From an uncultured Schlesneria sp. (GTDB lineage Bacteria > Planctomycetota > Planctomycetia > Planctomycetales > Planctomycetaceae): a stretch of 64,000 nucleotides of DNA. The stretch is taken from the NCBI GenBank assembly GCA_903904835.1, contig CAIVEI010000006.1, forward strand, positions 1-64,000, written 5' to 3'. This document shows, piece after piece, positions 17,700 through 27,044 of this stretch (the first letter of the stretch is position 1; the number at the start of each line of letters is the position of its first letter). The notes below the pieces were generated by a model. That model made no database searches and was not told where the DNA came from. It was given only the letters and a program-made list of their open reading frames with translations. Made by a program: the position numbers and the translations under genes.

Positions 17700-19355
17700 T
17701 CATTTTTTCCGACAAAACCAAACTTCGGTTGTCAGTCGACGTAAAGGAGCAGGTAGACGTGAATACACTTCTTCATACGAATGGATCTGGTAAAGAATAA
17801 CACATTCATATTGAGGGAGAAAGCGAATAATCTCTGATTGCGACGTGGTGTCTGTTCGATCATCAGACTGTAATAATACCAACAAAGCGGAAGCGTCGCG
17901 CGCTGTGGTCGACTCGAAGAGATCGACAACGCTTCCATCATACTGATTGCTTTTCGATTCAAGCTGGAATTTCAGGGAATTAATATCGAATCTGACGGGA
18001 TCAATGCCCAGGCAGGCAATGATTGGTCGATTCTCCGGCGAAGAGGTCAATTCAGTATAGGTTTCCGATGCTTGATCAATGACAGCGGCGACTTCGTTCC
18101 ACGGCACCCGTGTTACCGCAGTCCAAACAAAGGCTTGAGCTGCCATGTTGATCGCGATCAAACCGCTTCCGACAATCGCACCCCACAACCGTCTGCGTGA
18201 TCCTGCCAGACAAATGCCAGTCAGGATCACGGGCGCCGGTGCCGCCGCCATGAGATACCGAGGAACACCCCATACGGAATAACCCAACCATGAAAATAGA
18301 ATTGCTCCGGTTGGTGGCAGCAGCGCCCACAGCAGAAGAAATCGAATTACCTCGGGATGCTCGAACGTGCTCCATGATTGAGATCGATTCCACTCGTCAC
18401 AAACTTCCATGCGGGACTCTCGCCCTCGGCGGGTATTGTCAACGACGTAACTCGCAATTGTGACACAGGTTGACACAACAACCAGAAACACCGATTCCAG
18501 CAGGAGAATTCCCCTATCATCTAATGGTGTATAATTGACCAACGAAAAACCGGTAAATACCAAGGCAGCGTAATGATAAGTGTCAATAATTACGCTTTCA
18601 CTGGTGACCTGAGGAACCCACGAGATTCCTGTTTTATTTTTGACAGCAGACGCCGCATAGGGAAGCCAGAGAGTAACGGGGAATGCAGCGAACATCATCC
18701 AGAAAGCACAATACAGACACGATTTCCGCAGTCTTCTCGTCGTGCAGTAGGCGCTGACTCCATGGATCGCCTGGATCATGATGGCACCAACTCCCACATA
18801 GCTTGTCAACAGCAGGCAGCAATTCGAAACAGCCAATAGCACATAGTCTCGAGCGCGTGGTTTTCCATAGAGGCACCAGAGATAAGCCCCGCAGGAAACC
18901 ATTGAAAACAGCCATATTCCGGCGTACATCTTGGCATCTCTGCTGTACCAGATATGAAATGAATTCAATGCGACCAGAGAAGTCGTCCAACAGATTGCCG
19001 GGGCAGAAAGCAGTCGCCTCCAGATAACGAAAGTCAAGGGAATCGCCGCAGTTCCCATGATCACGGATGCCAGCCTGATCGTGGCGATCGAATTATCGTC
19101 GGAAAGCTGCCTGATGAACCAGACAATCACGTAATGTAACGGCGGAAAAGGGCTGTCTCTCAGGTCCAGCAGAACAGCCCTCAGTGTCGGTTTGTCGGTT
19201 CGCCACACTGTCCAACACTCGTCTTCCCAGGGGCTTTTACCGCCGATAATGGCGACTCGAAGAACCAGTCCCACAACGACCGCGACGAGACAAAGTGACC
19301 TCAGAATCACTCGCTCTCGAGCAGAACATTCACGGTATTGTGTTAATTCAGCCAC
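17700..19355 (-). CDS. GT39-like membrane glycosyltransferase (divergent paralogue)
   Basis: The 551-residue polytopic protein has the acidic motif [11 protein letters not shown] (Glu44-Asp45-Glu46) after the first membrane segment, and [14 protein letters not shown], as in ArnT/GT39 enzymes. About ten further hydrophobic segments follow, then a soluble C-terminal part. Unlike its three neighbours it lacks the DWGQ motif and the HLPAG/NPP-R pattern, so it may use a different donor or acceptor. The start is GTG 19355, which lies 37 bp from the stop of the upstream gene, in the same operon. The polyprenyl-phosphate sugar donor is presumably made by the GT2 enzyme at 23319-24137. Confidence 0.78.
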   Translation of the reverse strand: MAELTQYRECSARERVILRSLCLVAVVVGLVLRVAIIGGKSPWEDECWTVWRTDKPTLRAVLLDLRDSPFPPLHYVIVWFIRQLSDDNSIATIRLASVIMGTAAIPLTFVIWRRLLSAPAICWTTSLVALNSFHIWYSRDAKMYAGIWLFSMVSCGAYLWCLYGKPRARDYVLLAVSNCCLLLTSYVGVGAIMIQAIHGVSAYCTTRRLRKSCLYCAFWMMFAAFPVTLWLPYAASAVKNKTGISWVPQVTSESVIIDTYHYAALVFTGFSLVNYTPLDDRGILLLESVFLVVVSTCVTIASYVVDNTRRGRESRMEVCDEWNRSQSWSTFEHPEVIRFLLLWALLPPTGAILFSWLGYSVWGVPRYLMAAAPAPVILTGICLAGSRRRLWGAIVGSGLIAINMAAQAFVWTAVTRVPWNEVAAVIDQASETYTELTSSPENRPIIACLGIDPVRFDINSLKFQLESKSNQYDGSVVDLFESTTARDASALLVLLQSDDRTDTTSQSEIIRFLPQYECVILYQIHSYEEVYSRLPAPLRRLTTEVWFCRKK

Positions 19356-19392
19356 AGCAAATTCATCATCTACTTGAAGGGACCAGTTCGAA

Positions 19393-21336
19393 TCAATCGT
19401 TGCCAGAATCCTCGGTCGTCTTTCCTTCTTCTGCCTTCCATTTCGGAAGCGACGCCCGCTCGCGAAGACGGTTCACCCGATCTTCGTCCATTTTGTACAC
19501 AAACAAACAATTCGCCAGGATCGCATCGGGCTCGAATTCCCGATAAAACGTGTATGCGTTTTGAGGCATATTGTAGATCCGGCCTCGACTACCGTCGGAG
19601 AGGCCGATCGTCAAACCGGCAAGGTAATTGGCACTGATGATGTGAATGCCTGGGCGAGGCCCATAGCTGAGCACTTTGTTTGTTTCTGTAATCTCACCAA
19701 GTGTTCCAGGGAGTTCGTAGGGAATGCCCAATCGTAACGGTTCCAATCCGCCAAAATAGGCAAGTTGCACCGGTTCTTCTTGAGGGTTTTTCGCTAACCA
19801 TGATCGAAGGGAAATCAGGCCTTGCCCCCAATCAGCGTTGCTGTCGGCCAGATAGAGATAACCCCACCTCGGGCCACCCGTAAATTCGTTGAAATACGAT
19901 AAGAAAAATGGGCATGTTCGACCAACGCTGATCACATTGATCAGCAGTAATAATGTAAGGAGCAACTGCCGCCAGACTTTCGATTCGAAAAAGGCGATGC
20001 TTCCACCCATCAGCACAAAGGCGAATGGGAAAATCGGTAGCACATATCTCAAATGGGCATTCAATCTCTCAGAGAGACTCACCGACACCAGGTAGAATAC
20101 AAGCGGCAAAATCAACGCGAAGGCATTCAGCCAGCCCATGCTCTTCACGTTTGCGTCGCTGGACGGCCTCAGGAAAAACCGCCGCCCGAACATCAGGATT
20201 CCAGAAATCCCCGCAATAACGAGCGTTCCAATCGGTGTTTTCCATAAAAGACAAAATAGATAGTAGGACCACCACCCGCGACCAACACGAAATTCCCCAT
20301 TGAGGTAATTCCGAAACATGACCGTGTCGTTATCCTTCAATTGGTCATCAAGACCCAGAAGGTATTGCCCAGGAAACGGCATTGGAATGGATCCCAAGAC
20401 CGTTCCCTGAAACCTGTTGACGCGTGTGGTCTTGCCCTGCGGGTTTTTCAAGTCTTTGGTCAACGTTTTGCTCAAGAAGTGATATTCGCACAGAGGTGTC
20501 CCCGTTTCGTCGAAGGCGTACAAATTATTCAGGACAAGCAGCGAAACGGAGATCAGAAGAAACGCGTCGAGTCCGAGCCGGGCGGCTGTATTGCGCACCG
20601 CGTCACCCGCTGTAGAAACAGGCAAAGGATAGATCGCGAGACGTATACCGAGGAGGCAGACCCAGGCAATCGGTAGTACAAAGCACGAGAACTTCGAAGC
20701 CTCAGCCAAACCAAGCAGGATTCCGCTGAGAAGTGCAAGTCCTTGACTGGGAGCGCGCAGATACTTCCAGAACACATACGTCGCATAAAACCCGATAACG
20801 GTCGCTCCCATATCGGGCGTCACCAGGCATCCGTGCGCTAAAATATTCGGACAGAAAGTCCAGAGCGCTTGCGCAAGCAATCCCCCCCGTGCGCCAAAAA
20901 GCTCGCTCGCCCAACAGAAGACAATGCGTCCACCCCAAACTGTAAAGATGACAACGACAAGCCGTGCGATTAGGAAGATGGTTTCATAGTTTTTCGGGTT
21001 GGCATCCAGAAAATCGGCAGCGAACTCAAAATCTGGCGATCGATTCCCCGGCCGATATTGAAAACTTCGATAATCCACGTTCGGTCCAAGCAACATCACC
21101 GGCACGGCACACAATTGCTTAATCAGCGGAGGGTTATGGTGATAGCACCAGAACTCTCCCGTTTGCCAATAGCTGATCCCTGCAGGCAGGTGCGATACTT
21201 CGTCAAACGTCACGGAATTCCAGCTGGCACCCAGCACCAGAAGTCCAGCTTGAACGAACATCAGGAAACAGGAAATCCGAGTTTCCAGAGTTGAACAACG
21301 AATTCGCATTTGAAAAAGTGAGAATCGAGAAAGCAT
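19393..21336 (-). CDS. GT39/PMT-like membrane glycosyltransferase
   Basis: The 647-residue polytopic protein has Asp45-Glu46 in SVTFDEVSHLPAGISYWQ, followed by FWCYHHNPPLIKQLCAVP, and the C-terminal NADWGQGLISLRSW and VQLAYFGGLEPLRLG blocks. These match the gene at 13346-15112 closely enough to call them paralogues. The last 40 or so residues are charged (NRLRERASLPKWKAEEGK). ATG 21336 is 3 bp after the stop of the upstream GT39 gene, which points to translational coupling. The enzyme should transfer a sugar from a polyprenyl-phosphate donor outside the membrane; the acceptor is unknown. Confidence 0.85.
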   Translation of the reverse strand: MLSRFSLFQMRIRCSTLETRISCFLMFVQAGLLVLGASWNSVTFDEVSHLPAGISYWQTGEFWCYHHNPPLIKQLCAVPVMLLGPNVDYRSFQYRPGNRSPDFEFAADFLDANPKNYETIFLIARLVVVIFTVWGGRIVFCWASELFGARGGLLAQALWTFCPNILAHGCLVTPDMGATVIGFYATYVFWKYLRAPSQGLALLSGILLGLAEASKFSCFVLPIAWVCLLGIRLAIYPLPVSTAGDAVRNTAARLGLDAFLLISVSLLVLNNLYAFDETGTPLCEYHFLSKTLTKDLKNPQGKTTRVNRFQGTVLGSIPMPFPGQYLLGLDDQLKDNDTVMFRNYLNGEFRVGRGWWSYYLFCLLWKTPIGTLVIAGISGILMFGRRFFLRPSSDANVKSMGWLNAFALILPLVFYLVSVSLSERLNAHLRYVLPIFPFAFVLMGGSIAFFESKVWRQLLLTLLLLINVISVGRTCPFFLSYFNEFTGGPRWGYLYLADSNADWGQGLISLRSWLAKNPQEEPVQLAYFGGLEPLRLGIPYELPGTLGEITETNKVLSYGPRPGIHIISANYLAGLTIGLSDGSRGRIYNMPQNAYTFYREFEPDAILANCLFVYKMDEDRVNRLRERASLPKWKAEEGKTTEDSGND

Positions 21337-21339
21337 TGA

Positions 21340-23142
21340 TTACTGTCCCATTGGCCGATGTTTTTCGCGATACTCTCGGACATCTTCCTCGCGGATCTTG
21401 TACACAAAAAGCGTGCACCCAATTCGCGCAATTGGATGAAATTCTTTGAAGTAACCCCACTGTGATCCCGGACGGAAGAGGTCCGGCGCACCCACGACAT
21501 AGGACCCTGGCTTCGGTTCACCTGGAGGGGTATGCATTGAGAGACCGATACAATTCCTGAATTCGTACATACCTCCAGATGCGATCCCATCGAGATCCAC
21601 ACCACGGTGCTCATTCAACCAGTCCTTCAGCAATAACAGGTTTTGGCCCCAGTCGAGGGTGCTGTCGAACCGACTGCACCCGATGAATTTTCCGGCATGT
21701 GAAGGACCACCAGTGAGCTCGTTAAAGTACGATAGCGAATGCGGAAAGTTGCTTAGGCTGCTACTTACGCCCCAGGCCAAAGACAGGTATACGATCGTGC
21801 TCGCAACGCTCGACGGTTTCGCACAGAATTTTACTGCTTGACTCGCCCAAATGAACAAAAACGGATAAGCAATAGTCACATAGCGTAAATGATTGGTAAA
21901 TCCGGATTGTGAACTGACAAACGCGATCACCGAAATAGGAACCGCCAATACAAGAAGCTGTTCGAACCAATCCACCTCACGGCGAAATAGCCATGCCGAA
22001 AAACAACCAATAATAAGAAGACTTATAAATCCCAAGGGGGTCTTCAAAAACATGGCGAAAAGATAGTAGTACCACCACCCCTCGCCTCGTAACTCGCCCA
22101 TCAAATAAGAGTCGTAACCACCGGATTCAAATTCACGTTTCTGAAAGTCAATTCCCAAAACGTAGTTTTTTGGCAACGGAACCGGAAGCTTGCCGAGTAG
22201 AGTCCCTTTAAAACGATTACCTGCTGGCAACCCGTCCACATCGGATCCCCCGTCACCGCGCAGTGTCCGGCTAACAAAAGTGAACGTTTCGAGTGGTTCA
22301 CAGGTTGACTCAAAGGCGTAACCCAGATTCAATAAGTAAACAACGATGACACCAATCACCAGGATTTGTCGAAACTCTTGCCAAAAGTCCTTTGATATTC
22401 TTCGCTTCACAAACGCCCACTTGATCAGCCACAGCGCCGGCCACAACACAAGCAGCACGAGCCAGGTCGACTTGCACAACTCGGCGACTCCGAGGGCCCC
22501 CCCCGAAACAAGCGCCGTTTTCCATCCCGGGGATACCAGCCACCGTCGAAATGTATAAGTGGCAAACAGACCCGACGCGCTGGCGGCGAGATCGGGAGTA
22601 TACATGGCCGCGTTCGCCAACGAATTCGGCTCAATACACCAGATCAGTGTTGCGACAAGTCCGGCGGTGACCCCATAAAGCTCACGCGACCATAGGAAAA
22701 TAATAAGCGCAGCACAAACGCTGAATGGAATAAGCATCCAGCGACCCAGCATGAAATAGGTCACAATGTGATCAGGATTGTCCTGAAGAAAAGCGATCCC
22801 CGTTTGCCATTCGGGCCGTCCAGGAAACGCGGTTCGGTTTTCAATCCTCTTGATCGGCGCATGACCATAGATGACCGTCGGTATGGCCGCAATCATTCTC
22901 GGTATTGGCGGATTAACTTTGTAGAGGTCGAAGTCGCCAACCTCTAAATGGTAAACACCAGACACGAGATGCCCAACCTCGTCCCAAGTCGGACTATGGA
23001 TGGCGGAACTATAACCAGCCATCTCGACATGCAGGGTCAGGATCAAAACCAGCAATGGAAGCCAATAGCCCGTAAGCCAGGGAAAAACCTTCTCAGGTGT
23101 CGTTTGCGGTCGATCATCTGATGCGCCGTCTTGTACGTTCAT
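21340..23142 (-). CDS. GT39/PMT-like membrane glycosyltransferase
   Basis: From ATG 23142 the protein has 600 residues, polytopic. The acidic pair is Asp54-Glu55 in SPTWDEVGHLVSGVYH, followed by FDLYKVNPPIPRMIAAIP as in its paralogues. The DWGQ motif is present (STLDWGQNLLLLKDW), but the block after it differs (MYEFRNCIGLSMHTPPG instead of QLAYFG). The frame is open upstream to a TTG at 23205, which lacks a better context. The gene is 177 bp downstream of the DPM1-like gene and directly coupled to the next GT39 gene. Confidence 0.84.
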   Translation of the reverse strand: MNVQDGASDDRPQTTPEKVFPWLTGYWLPLLVLILTLHVEMAGYSSAIHSPTWDEVGHLVSGVYHLEVGDFDLYKVNPPIPRMIAAIPTVIYGHAPIKRIENRTAFPGRPEWQTGIAFLQDNPDHIVTYFMLGRWMLIPFSVCAALIIFLWSRELYGVTAGLVATLIWCIEPNSLANAAMYTPDLAASASGLFATYTFRRWLVSPGWKTALVSGGALGVAELCKSTWLVLLVLWPALWLIKWAFVKRRISKDFWQEFRQILVIGVIVVYLLNLGYAFESTCEPLETFTFVSRTLRGDGGSDVDGLPAGNRFKGTLLGKLPVPLPKNYVLGIDFQKREFESGGYDSYLMGELRGEGWWYYYLFAMFLKTPLGFISLLIIGCFSAWLFRREVDWFEQLLVLAVPISVIAFVSSQSGFTNHLRYVTIAYPFLFIWASQAVKFCAKPSSVASTIVYLSLAWGVSSSLSNFPHSLSYFNELTGGPSHAGKFIGCSRFDSTLDWGQNLLLLKDWLNEHRGVDLDGIASGGMYEFRNCIGLSMHTPPGEPKPGSYVVGAPDLFRPGSQWGYFKEFHPIARIGCTLFVYKIREEDVREYREKHRPMGQ

Positions 23143-23318
23143 GGGTGAGCTACAGGTATGAGCGGCACTGGAAATGGTGTCAGCAATAACGGCGGCTCCA
23201 GACAAATGATTCCATTCAAACGCAGGACGTTAACGCGAATGTACGCAGGTTCAAATGGTTTTTCAACCAGGCAGCATCACAACATTGAAGGCAATTCTCA
23301 CGCGAGTGTAGAACCTTC

Positions 23319-24137
23319 TCATTTTGCACACTTATCACATATTAGGTCCGACTTGGATTCGTCTTGCGGTGCTTCTGTGCCACAATTGCTCATTTTTGGG
23401 TTCGTCGTCGTATCAGGTAACCACTTTCGAAACTTCCAGAGCGTTTTGAACGCGATTACGGCATCCTTCAGTCCAATTTTCTTCCCCTCGCGGATACTTC
23501 GAGGGTGGTAGGTGATCGGGACTTCCACAAGCACCAAACCAAGTCGCGCTGCTTTCGCCGTCACTTCAGGACAGAACTCGAAGCGCTCACACGCCAGATT
23601 CATTCGATTCAGGTCTTCTCGACGAAACAGTTTGTAGCACGTGGCCTCGTCCGTCAGACGCAATCCGTACAAGCAGCGTACGGCCAGATTGAGCACAAAC
23701 ACGCCCAGGGCATAAATATTTTTTCGTTGGACGGTGAGATGTTCCTTCGCGCCCAAAACGCGAGAACCATAGACAACATCTGCGTTTTTGTTCTTCATCG
23801 CTTCGATCAGTTTGTCGATTTGTTCGGGATCGTACTCCAAATCCGCATCTTGAATAACGACTAATTCTCGGGTCGCGGACCCAAGCGCTGTCCGAATTGC
23901 CGCGCCCTTCCCACGATTCTCCGGATGAAACAGAAGTTTGATTCGCTCATCATGGCAAATGCTCGGCAGTAACTCCCGGGTGCCATCGCTTGACCCGTCG
24001 TCAACGACGATAATCTCAGAATCCAAACAGTGTGAATCCGCGACCTCCAAAACCCGACGGAGGATTGCATCAATCGTACGTATTTCGTTGAACACCGGAA
24101 TGATGATCGAAATTTCCGAGCGTTTTGAGGAGATCAT
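23319..24137 (-). CDS. Family 2 glycosyltransferase, polyprenyl-phosphate mannose/glucose synthase-like (DPM1-like)
   Basis: The 272-residue protein has a GT-A fold: EISIIIPVFNE at the start, EIIVVDDGSSDGT, GKGAAIRTAL, and the metal-binding QDADLEYDPEQ. It has no C-terminal membrane domain, like DPM1-type enzymes, which transfer a sugar from a nucleotide donor to polyprenyl phosphate. The end (NCGTEAPQDESKSDLICDKCAK) is hydrophilic. ATG 24137 is preferred over GTG 24164. It is the first gene of the minus-strand block with four GT39 enzymes, so it probably makes their lipid-linked donor; the sugar cannot be told from sequence. Confidence 0.85.
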   Translation of the reverse strand: MISSKRSEISIIIPVFNEIRTIDAILRRVLEVADSHCLDSEIIVVDDGSSDGTRELLPSICHDERIKLLFHPENRGKGAAIRTALGSATRELVVIQDADLEYDPEQIDKLIEAMKNKNADVVYGSRVLGAKEHLTVQRKNIYALGVFVLNLAVRCLYGLRLTDEATCYKLFRREDLNRMNLACERFEFCPEVTAKAARLGLVLVEVPITYHPRSIREGKKIGLKDAVIAFKTLWKFRKWLPDTTTNPKMSNCGTEAPQDESKSDLICDKCAK

Positions 24138-24849
24138 CGATTCCGCCAATGAATTCTTGATCACAGTGGAAACTGCACATATCCACCATATATTTGAGAC
24201 AAGGCTGATGGTGGACTGATAAAAACTATCGTACAGTTGTGACGCAATTTCAAATCACCGATACATGTCGCATTTTCATGACATACATTTGGGAGCATCC
24301 GGGCCTTTAAGGATTGAATGTTTGTGAAATCTGCTCGACTTCACACCAGAGCCCTAAAAGTTGCGTCTTTCCACCCCAAATGCACTGCTCCTGGGATCCC
24401 CAAAAATTAATTCGTGAGCATCTTCCAAACGTTAAGAATGTATGCAGAAATTGTATTGACAGGCGATGTTTTGTTTTGTATTTTTATGTCGCTGTTTTTG
24501 TTTTGTGATGATTTTGGAGATGGCGGCCGACCCCGTGCTTGGATTTGGCGTGGTTCATTAAACTAGATGGCCAGGTTGTGATCGAGGCTGGAAGCCTCCG
24601 TGGATTGAACATCCACGGCTCGCCTGGAATTTCTGAAATCAACACCCGGCTACGATGACAATTGATCTTTGGCATCTAGGAAACAATTTTAAACACAGAT
24701 CACCCCGGTGTTCGCTTGAAGCACAAGGTGATCCGTGGGCGGTTCGTTGTTTGACTGTCGGGTGCGGTCGAGGCTGTGCGAGGTCGGCAGACGCTCGACA
24801 GCGCACGCTTGATCGAACTTGGCCAAGTTGGCCAAGTTAGCCAACTTGG

Positions 24850-24922
24850 CCAACTTTTTTCGATGTTTGCGATGAGACTTTTGCGAGGTTCTGGTGGACC
24901 TCGAAGACTCGACCCACCCTAC
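24850..24922 (+). repeat. Dispersed repeat, copy A
   Basis: The unit begins CCAACTTTTTT, continues with a GTTTGCGATGA stretch, TTTTGCGAGG and a GGTGG block, and ends CGAAGACTCGACCCACCCTAC. It is about 73 bp and is nearly identical to copies at 25001 and 25812. Confidence 0.8.
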
Positions 24923-25000
24923 GCGATGGCGAATCCGGATGAAGTTGGCCAACTTCAAAACCGCAAAAGACCTACAAAACAGGGAACTTGGCCAACTTTG

Positions 25001-25074
25001 CCAACTTTTTTTCGATGTTTGCGATGAGGCTTTTGCGAGGGATTGGTGGGCCTCGAAGACTCGACCCACCCTAC
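25001..25074 (+). repeat. Dispersed repeat, copy B
   Basis: This copy matches copy A apart from a few substitutions. Its upstream 80 bp (24921-25000, with CTACAAAACAGGGAACT and GCCAACTTTGCC) are also repeated before copy C, so the full unit is about 155 bp. Confidence 0.8.
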
Positions 25075-25164
25075 TGCTGCATCACCACTAAAAAGGTGGG
25101 TTGCCATCCAACGCGTGTGGCGATTTATGGCTTGATGATTCAGATCCAGAAGAGAAGACGGATT

Positions 25165-25276
25165 TTAACACGGAGGCACGGAGGTCACGGAGAAGACTTC
25201 AAACGCAGACAATTCACCGATCGTTTCCTCATTCGTGAATCTTGCATTCTCTGTGCCCCTCTGTGCCTCTGTGTTA
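25165..25276. repeat. Long inverted repeat of the ACGGAGGCACGGAGG type
   Basis: TTAACACGGAGGCACGG at 25165 is complementary to the sequence ending 25276 (CTCTGTGCCTCTGTGTTAA), with about 70 bp between them. Related stems occur at 59481-59560 and 61475-61554. Confidence 0.7.
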
Positions 25277-25437
25277 ATACGGTTTTCCGGTCGCTCAATG
25301 AAGGAATCGATGTTTTGCAAGAACCATTAATCTCATTAAGAATACGTAGACATGTGTGATTTTTTATCAATCTAATATAGTTACCCGCGTTGACGGACTA
25401 CCGCCGCTTGAATTGAGAATCCGTTCCTGCTCCATAG

Positions 25438-25613
25438 TTGCGCAAACTCTCGATAGTTGCGCAAATGCTGTCATCGTCGATCAGCCTCGTCATTCGAGAT
25501 CGGCGGCTGGAAGCTGCCGCTACGGCCTCGGCCATCGTCGCGCATCATCGTTGCGCAAATTGTGCGATACCTGAAATCTCGACAAACGCCCGCTTTCCGC
25601 CATAGTTGCGCAA
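25438..25613. repeat. Four copies of the palindrome TTGCGCAA
   Basis: Copies lie at 25438-25445, 25457-25464, 25550-25557 and 25606-25613; three are preceded by ATAG or CATAG. The perfect dyad could be a protein-binding site, but the irregular spacing gives no further hint. Confidence 0.6.
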
Positions 25614-25811
25614 GTTTGAAATCGAAAAGCACTAGCGAGCGAAGACGCACGCCAGTGGCACACTACTTCACGTTTACACGCCAGTGGCACACTACCCCAC
25701 GGTTAAGTGTTGGCGGACTACTACGCGATGGTGACTCCGAATGACGTTGACCATGTTGGCCAACTTCAAAGTTGGAAAAATACTACAAAACAGGGAACTC
25801 GGCCAACTTTG

Positions 25812-25886
25812 CCAACTTTTTTTTGGGTGTTTGCGATGAAGCTTTTGAGAGGTTTTGGTGGGGCTCGAAGACTCGACCCACCCTAC
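25812..25886 (+). repeat. Dispersed repeat, copy C
   Basis: This copy ends CTCGAAGACTCGACCCACCC-TAC only 13 bp before the stop end of prs. Together with its upstream part (from about 25722) it repeats the 155-bp unit at 24921-25074. Confidence 0.8.
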
Positions 25887-25898
25887 GACTTTTTCACG

Positions 25899-26846
25899 TC
25901 AGTCAAACAGGTAGCTGACTGATTCGTTGCGGTGAATTCGGCGGATTGCTTCGCCGAGTAAGGGTGCCACGGAAATGACTCGCAGGTTTGGCAGCATCTG
26001 ATTGGGGCGCAGGGCCAGGCTGTTGGAGACGACAATTTCAACGATGGGGGCCGCCCTGAGTCGTTCGACCGCTTCGCCGCAGAAGACGGCGTGGGTTGCT
26101 CCGACGTAGATCTTGCTGGCTCCAAACTGCGCGACGGTTTTGACGGCTCCGACCATGGACCCGGCTGTCGTGATCATATCGTCGAAGATGATCGCGGTTT
26201 TTCCGTCGATGGGACCACCGATCAGGTTTTCCTGGCGAGTCTCAAATGCATTCGACCGACGCTTATCGACGATCGCGAAACTGCCACCCAGATGCTCGAC
26301 GTGTTGCAGTGATCGTTTGATGCTTCCCTCGTCTGGACTGACGATTACCAAATTTTCCGTCGGAAAATTCAGCGAGCGAAAATAGTCGTCCAGGATTGGT
26401 GACGCATACAAGTGATCCACGGGGCAGTCGAAAAAGCCCTGGATCTGTGCTGCGTGCAAGTCCATCGCCAGGACGCGGTCGGCGCCCGCTTTTGTGATCA
26501 GATTTGCGACCAGTTTGGCCGTGATGGGGACTCGCCCCATATCCTTTCGATCCTGCCTTGCATACCCATAATACGGAATGACTGCCGTGATGCGTGCGGC
26601 GCTTGCTCGTTTGCAGGTGTCGATCAGGATCAGCAATTCCATCAAATTTTCGTTGACCGACGGGCCCGTCGGTTGCACGAGAAAGACGTCGCGACCGCGT
26701 ACGTTGGTATCAAGCCTGACTGAAATTTCCCCATCGGGAAAATTATCGAGTGCAACAGAGCCCAGCCCGATGCTGAGATAAGACGCGATTTCAGCCGCAA
26801 GTTTCGGATTTGCGCGGCCACTCAGAATACAAAGTTCGTCATACAT
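25899..26846 (-). CDS. prs: Ribose-phosphate pyrophosphokinase
   Basis: This enzyme makes PRPP from ribose 5-phosphate and ATP for nucleotide, histidine and NAD synthesis. The 315-residue length from ATG 26846 equals the usual class I length. Family blocks are present in order: LSGRANPKLAAEIA, FPDGEISVRL, FLVQPT, PYYGYARQDRK, the histidine-containing DLHAAQIQGFF, IVSPDEG, and the PRPP loop AIIFDDMITTAGSM. The frame is open upstream to 26999, but those residues do not match the family. It is divergent from murE, with about 200 bp between the starts. Confidence 0.96.
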   Translation of the reverse strand: MYDELCILSGRANPKLAAEIASYLSIGLGSVALDNFPDGEISVRLDTNVRGRDVFLVQPTGPSVNENLMELLILIDTCKRASAARITAVIPYYGYARQDRKDMGRVPITAKLVANLITKAGADRVLAMDLHAAQIQGFFDCPVDHLYASPILDDYFRSLNFPTENLVIVSPDEGSIKRSLQHVEHLGGSFAIVDKRRSNAFETRQENLIGGPIDGKTAIIFDDMITTAGSMVGAVKTVAQFGASKIYVGATHAVFCGEAVERLRAAPIVEIVVSNSLALRPNQMLPNLRVISVAPLLGEAIRRIHRNESVSYLFD

Positions 26847-27032
26847 GAAATCGGGCGTTCGGCTGAAGTCGTGTGGTGGTTGCACCCAAATCGGGTCAAC
26901 CTTTAGCCGCCGCATTCTGAAAGAAGCCTCGCGCAGACGCAAGCCCGATGTCGGTCTCAAACCAAATCGTCTTGACCGTTTTTCTCGAATCAAGGACAAG
27001 TCCGCCGGTTAACTTATTGGCCTTACGATCGC

Positions 27033-27039
27033 AGGGAGG
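27033..27039 (+). promoter_or_regulatory. Ribosome-binding site that sets the murE GTG start
   Basis: AGGGAGG lies 5 bp upstream of GTG 27045 and is a near-perfect Shine-Dalgarno match, which supports the non-ATG start. Confidence 0.75.
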
Positions 27040-27044
27040 CGTTC

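Larger units (their letters stand above)
24138..25898. other. 1.76-kb non-coding, repeat-rich spacer
   Basis: No gene is supported. The stretch holds direct repeats (24850-24922, 25001-25074, 25812-25886), a long inverted repeat (25165-25276), four TTGCGCAA palindromes, a short tandem pair of GCCAGTGGCACACTAC (25651-25665 and 25680-25695), and a perfect 8-bp hairpin at 24598-24618. Short open frames across it are by-products of the repeats. The promoter for the GT operon probably lies at its left end. Confidence 0.7.

Noticed and set aside
25381-25720. Possible CRISPR-like repeat array
   Set aside because: TTGCGCAA and GCCAGTGGCACAC repeats are short and irregularly spaced, without spacer-repeat periodicity or cas genes.
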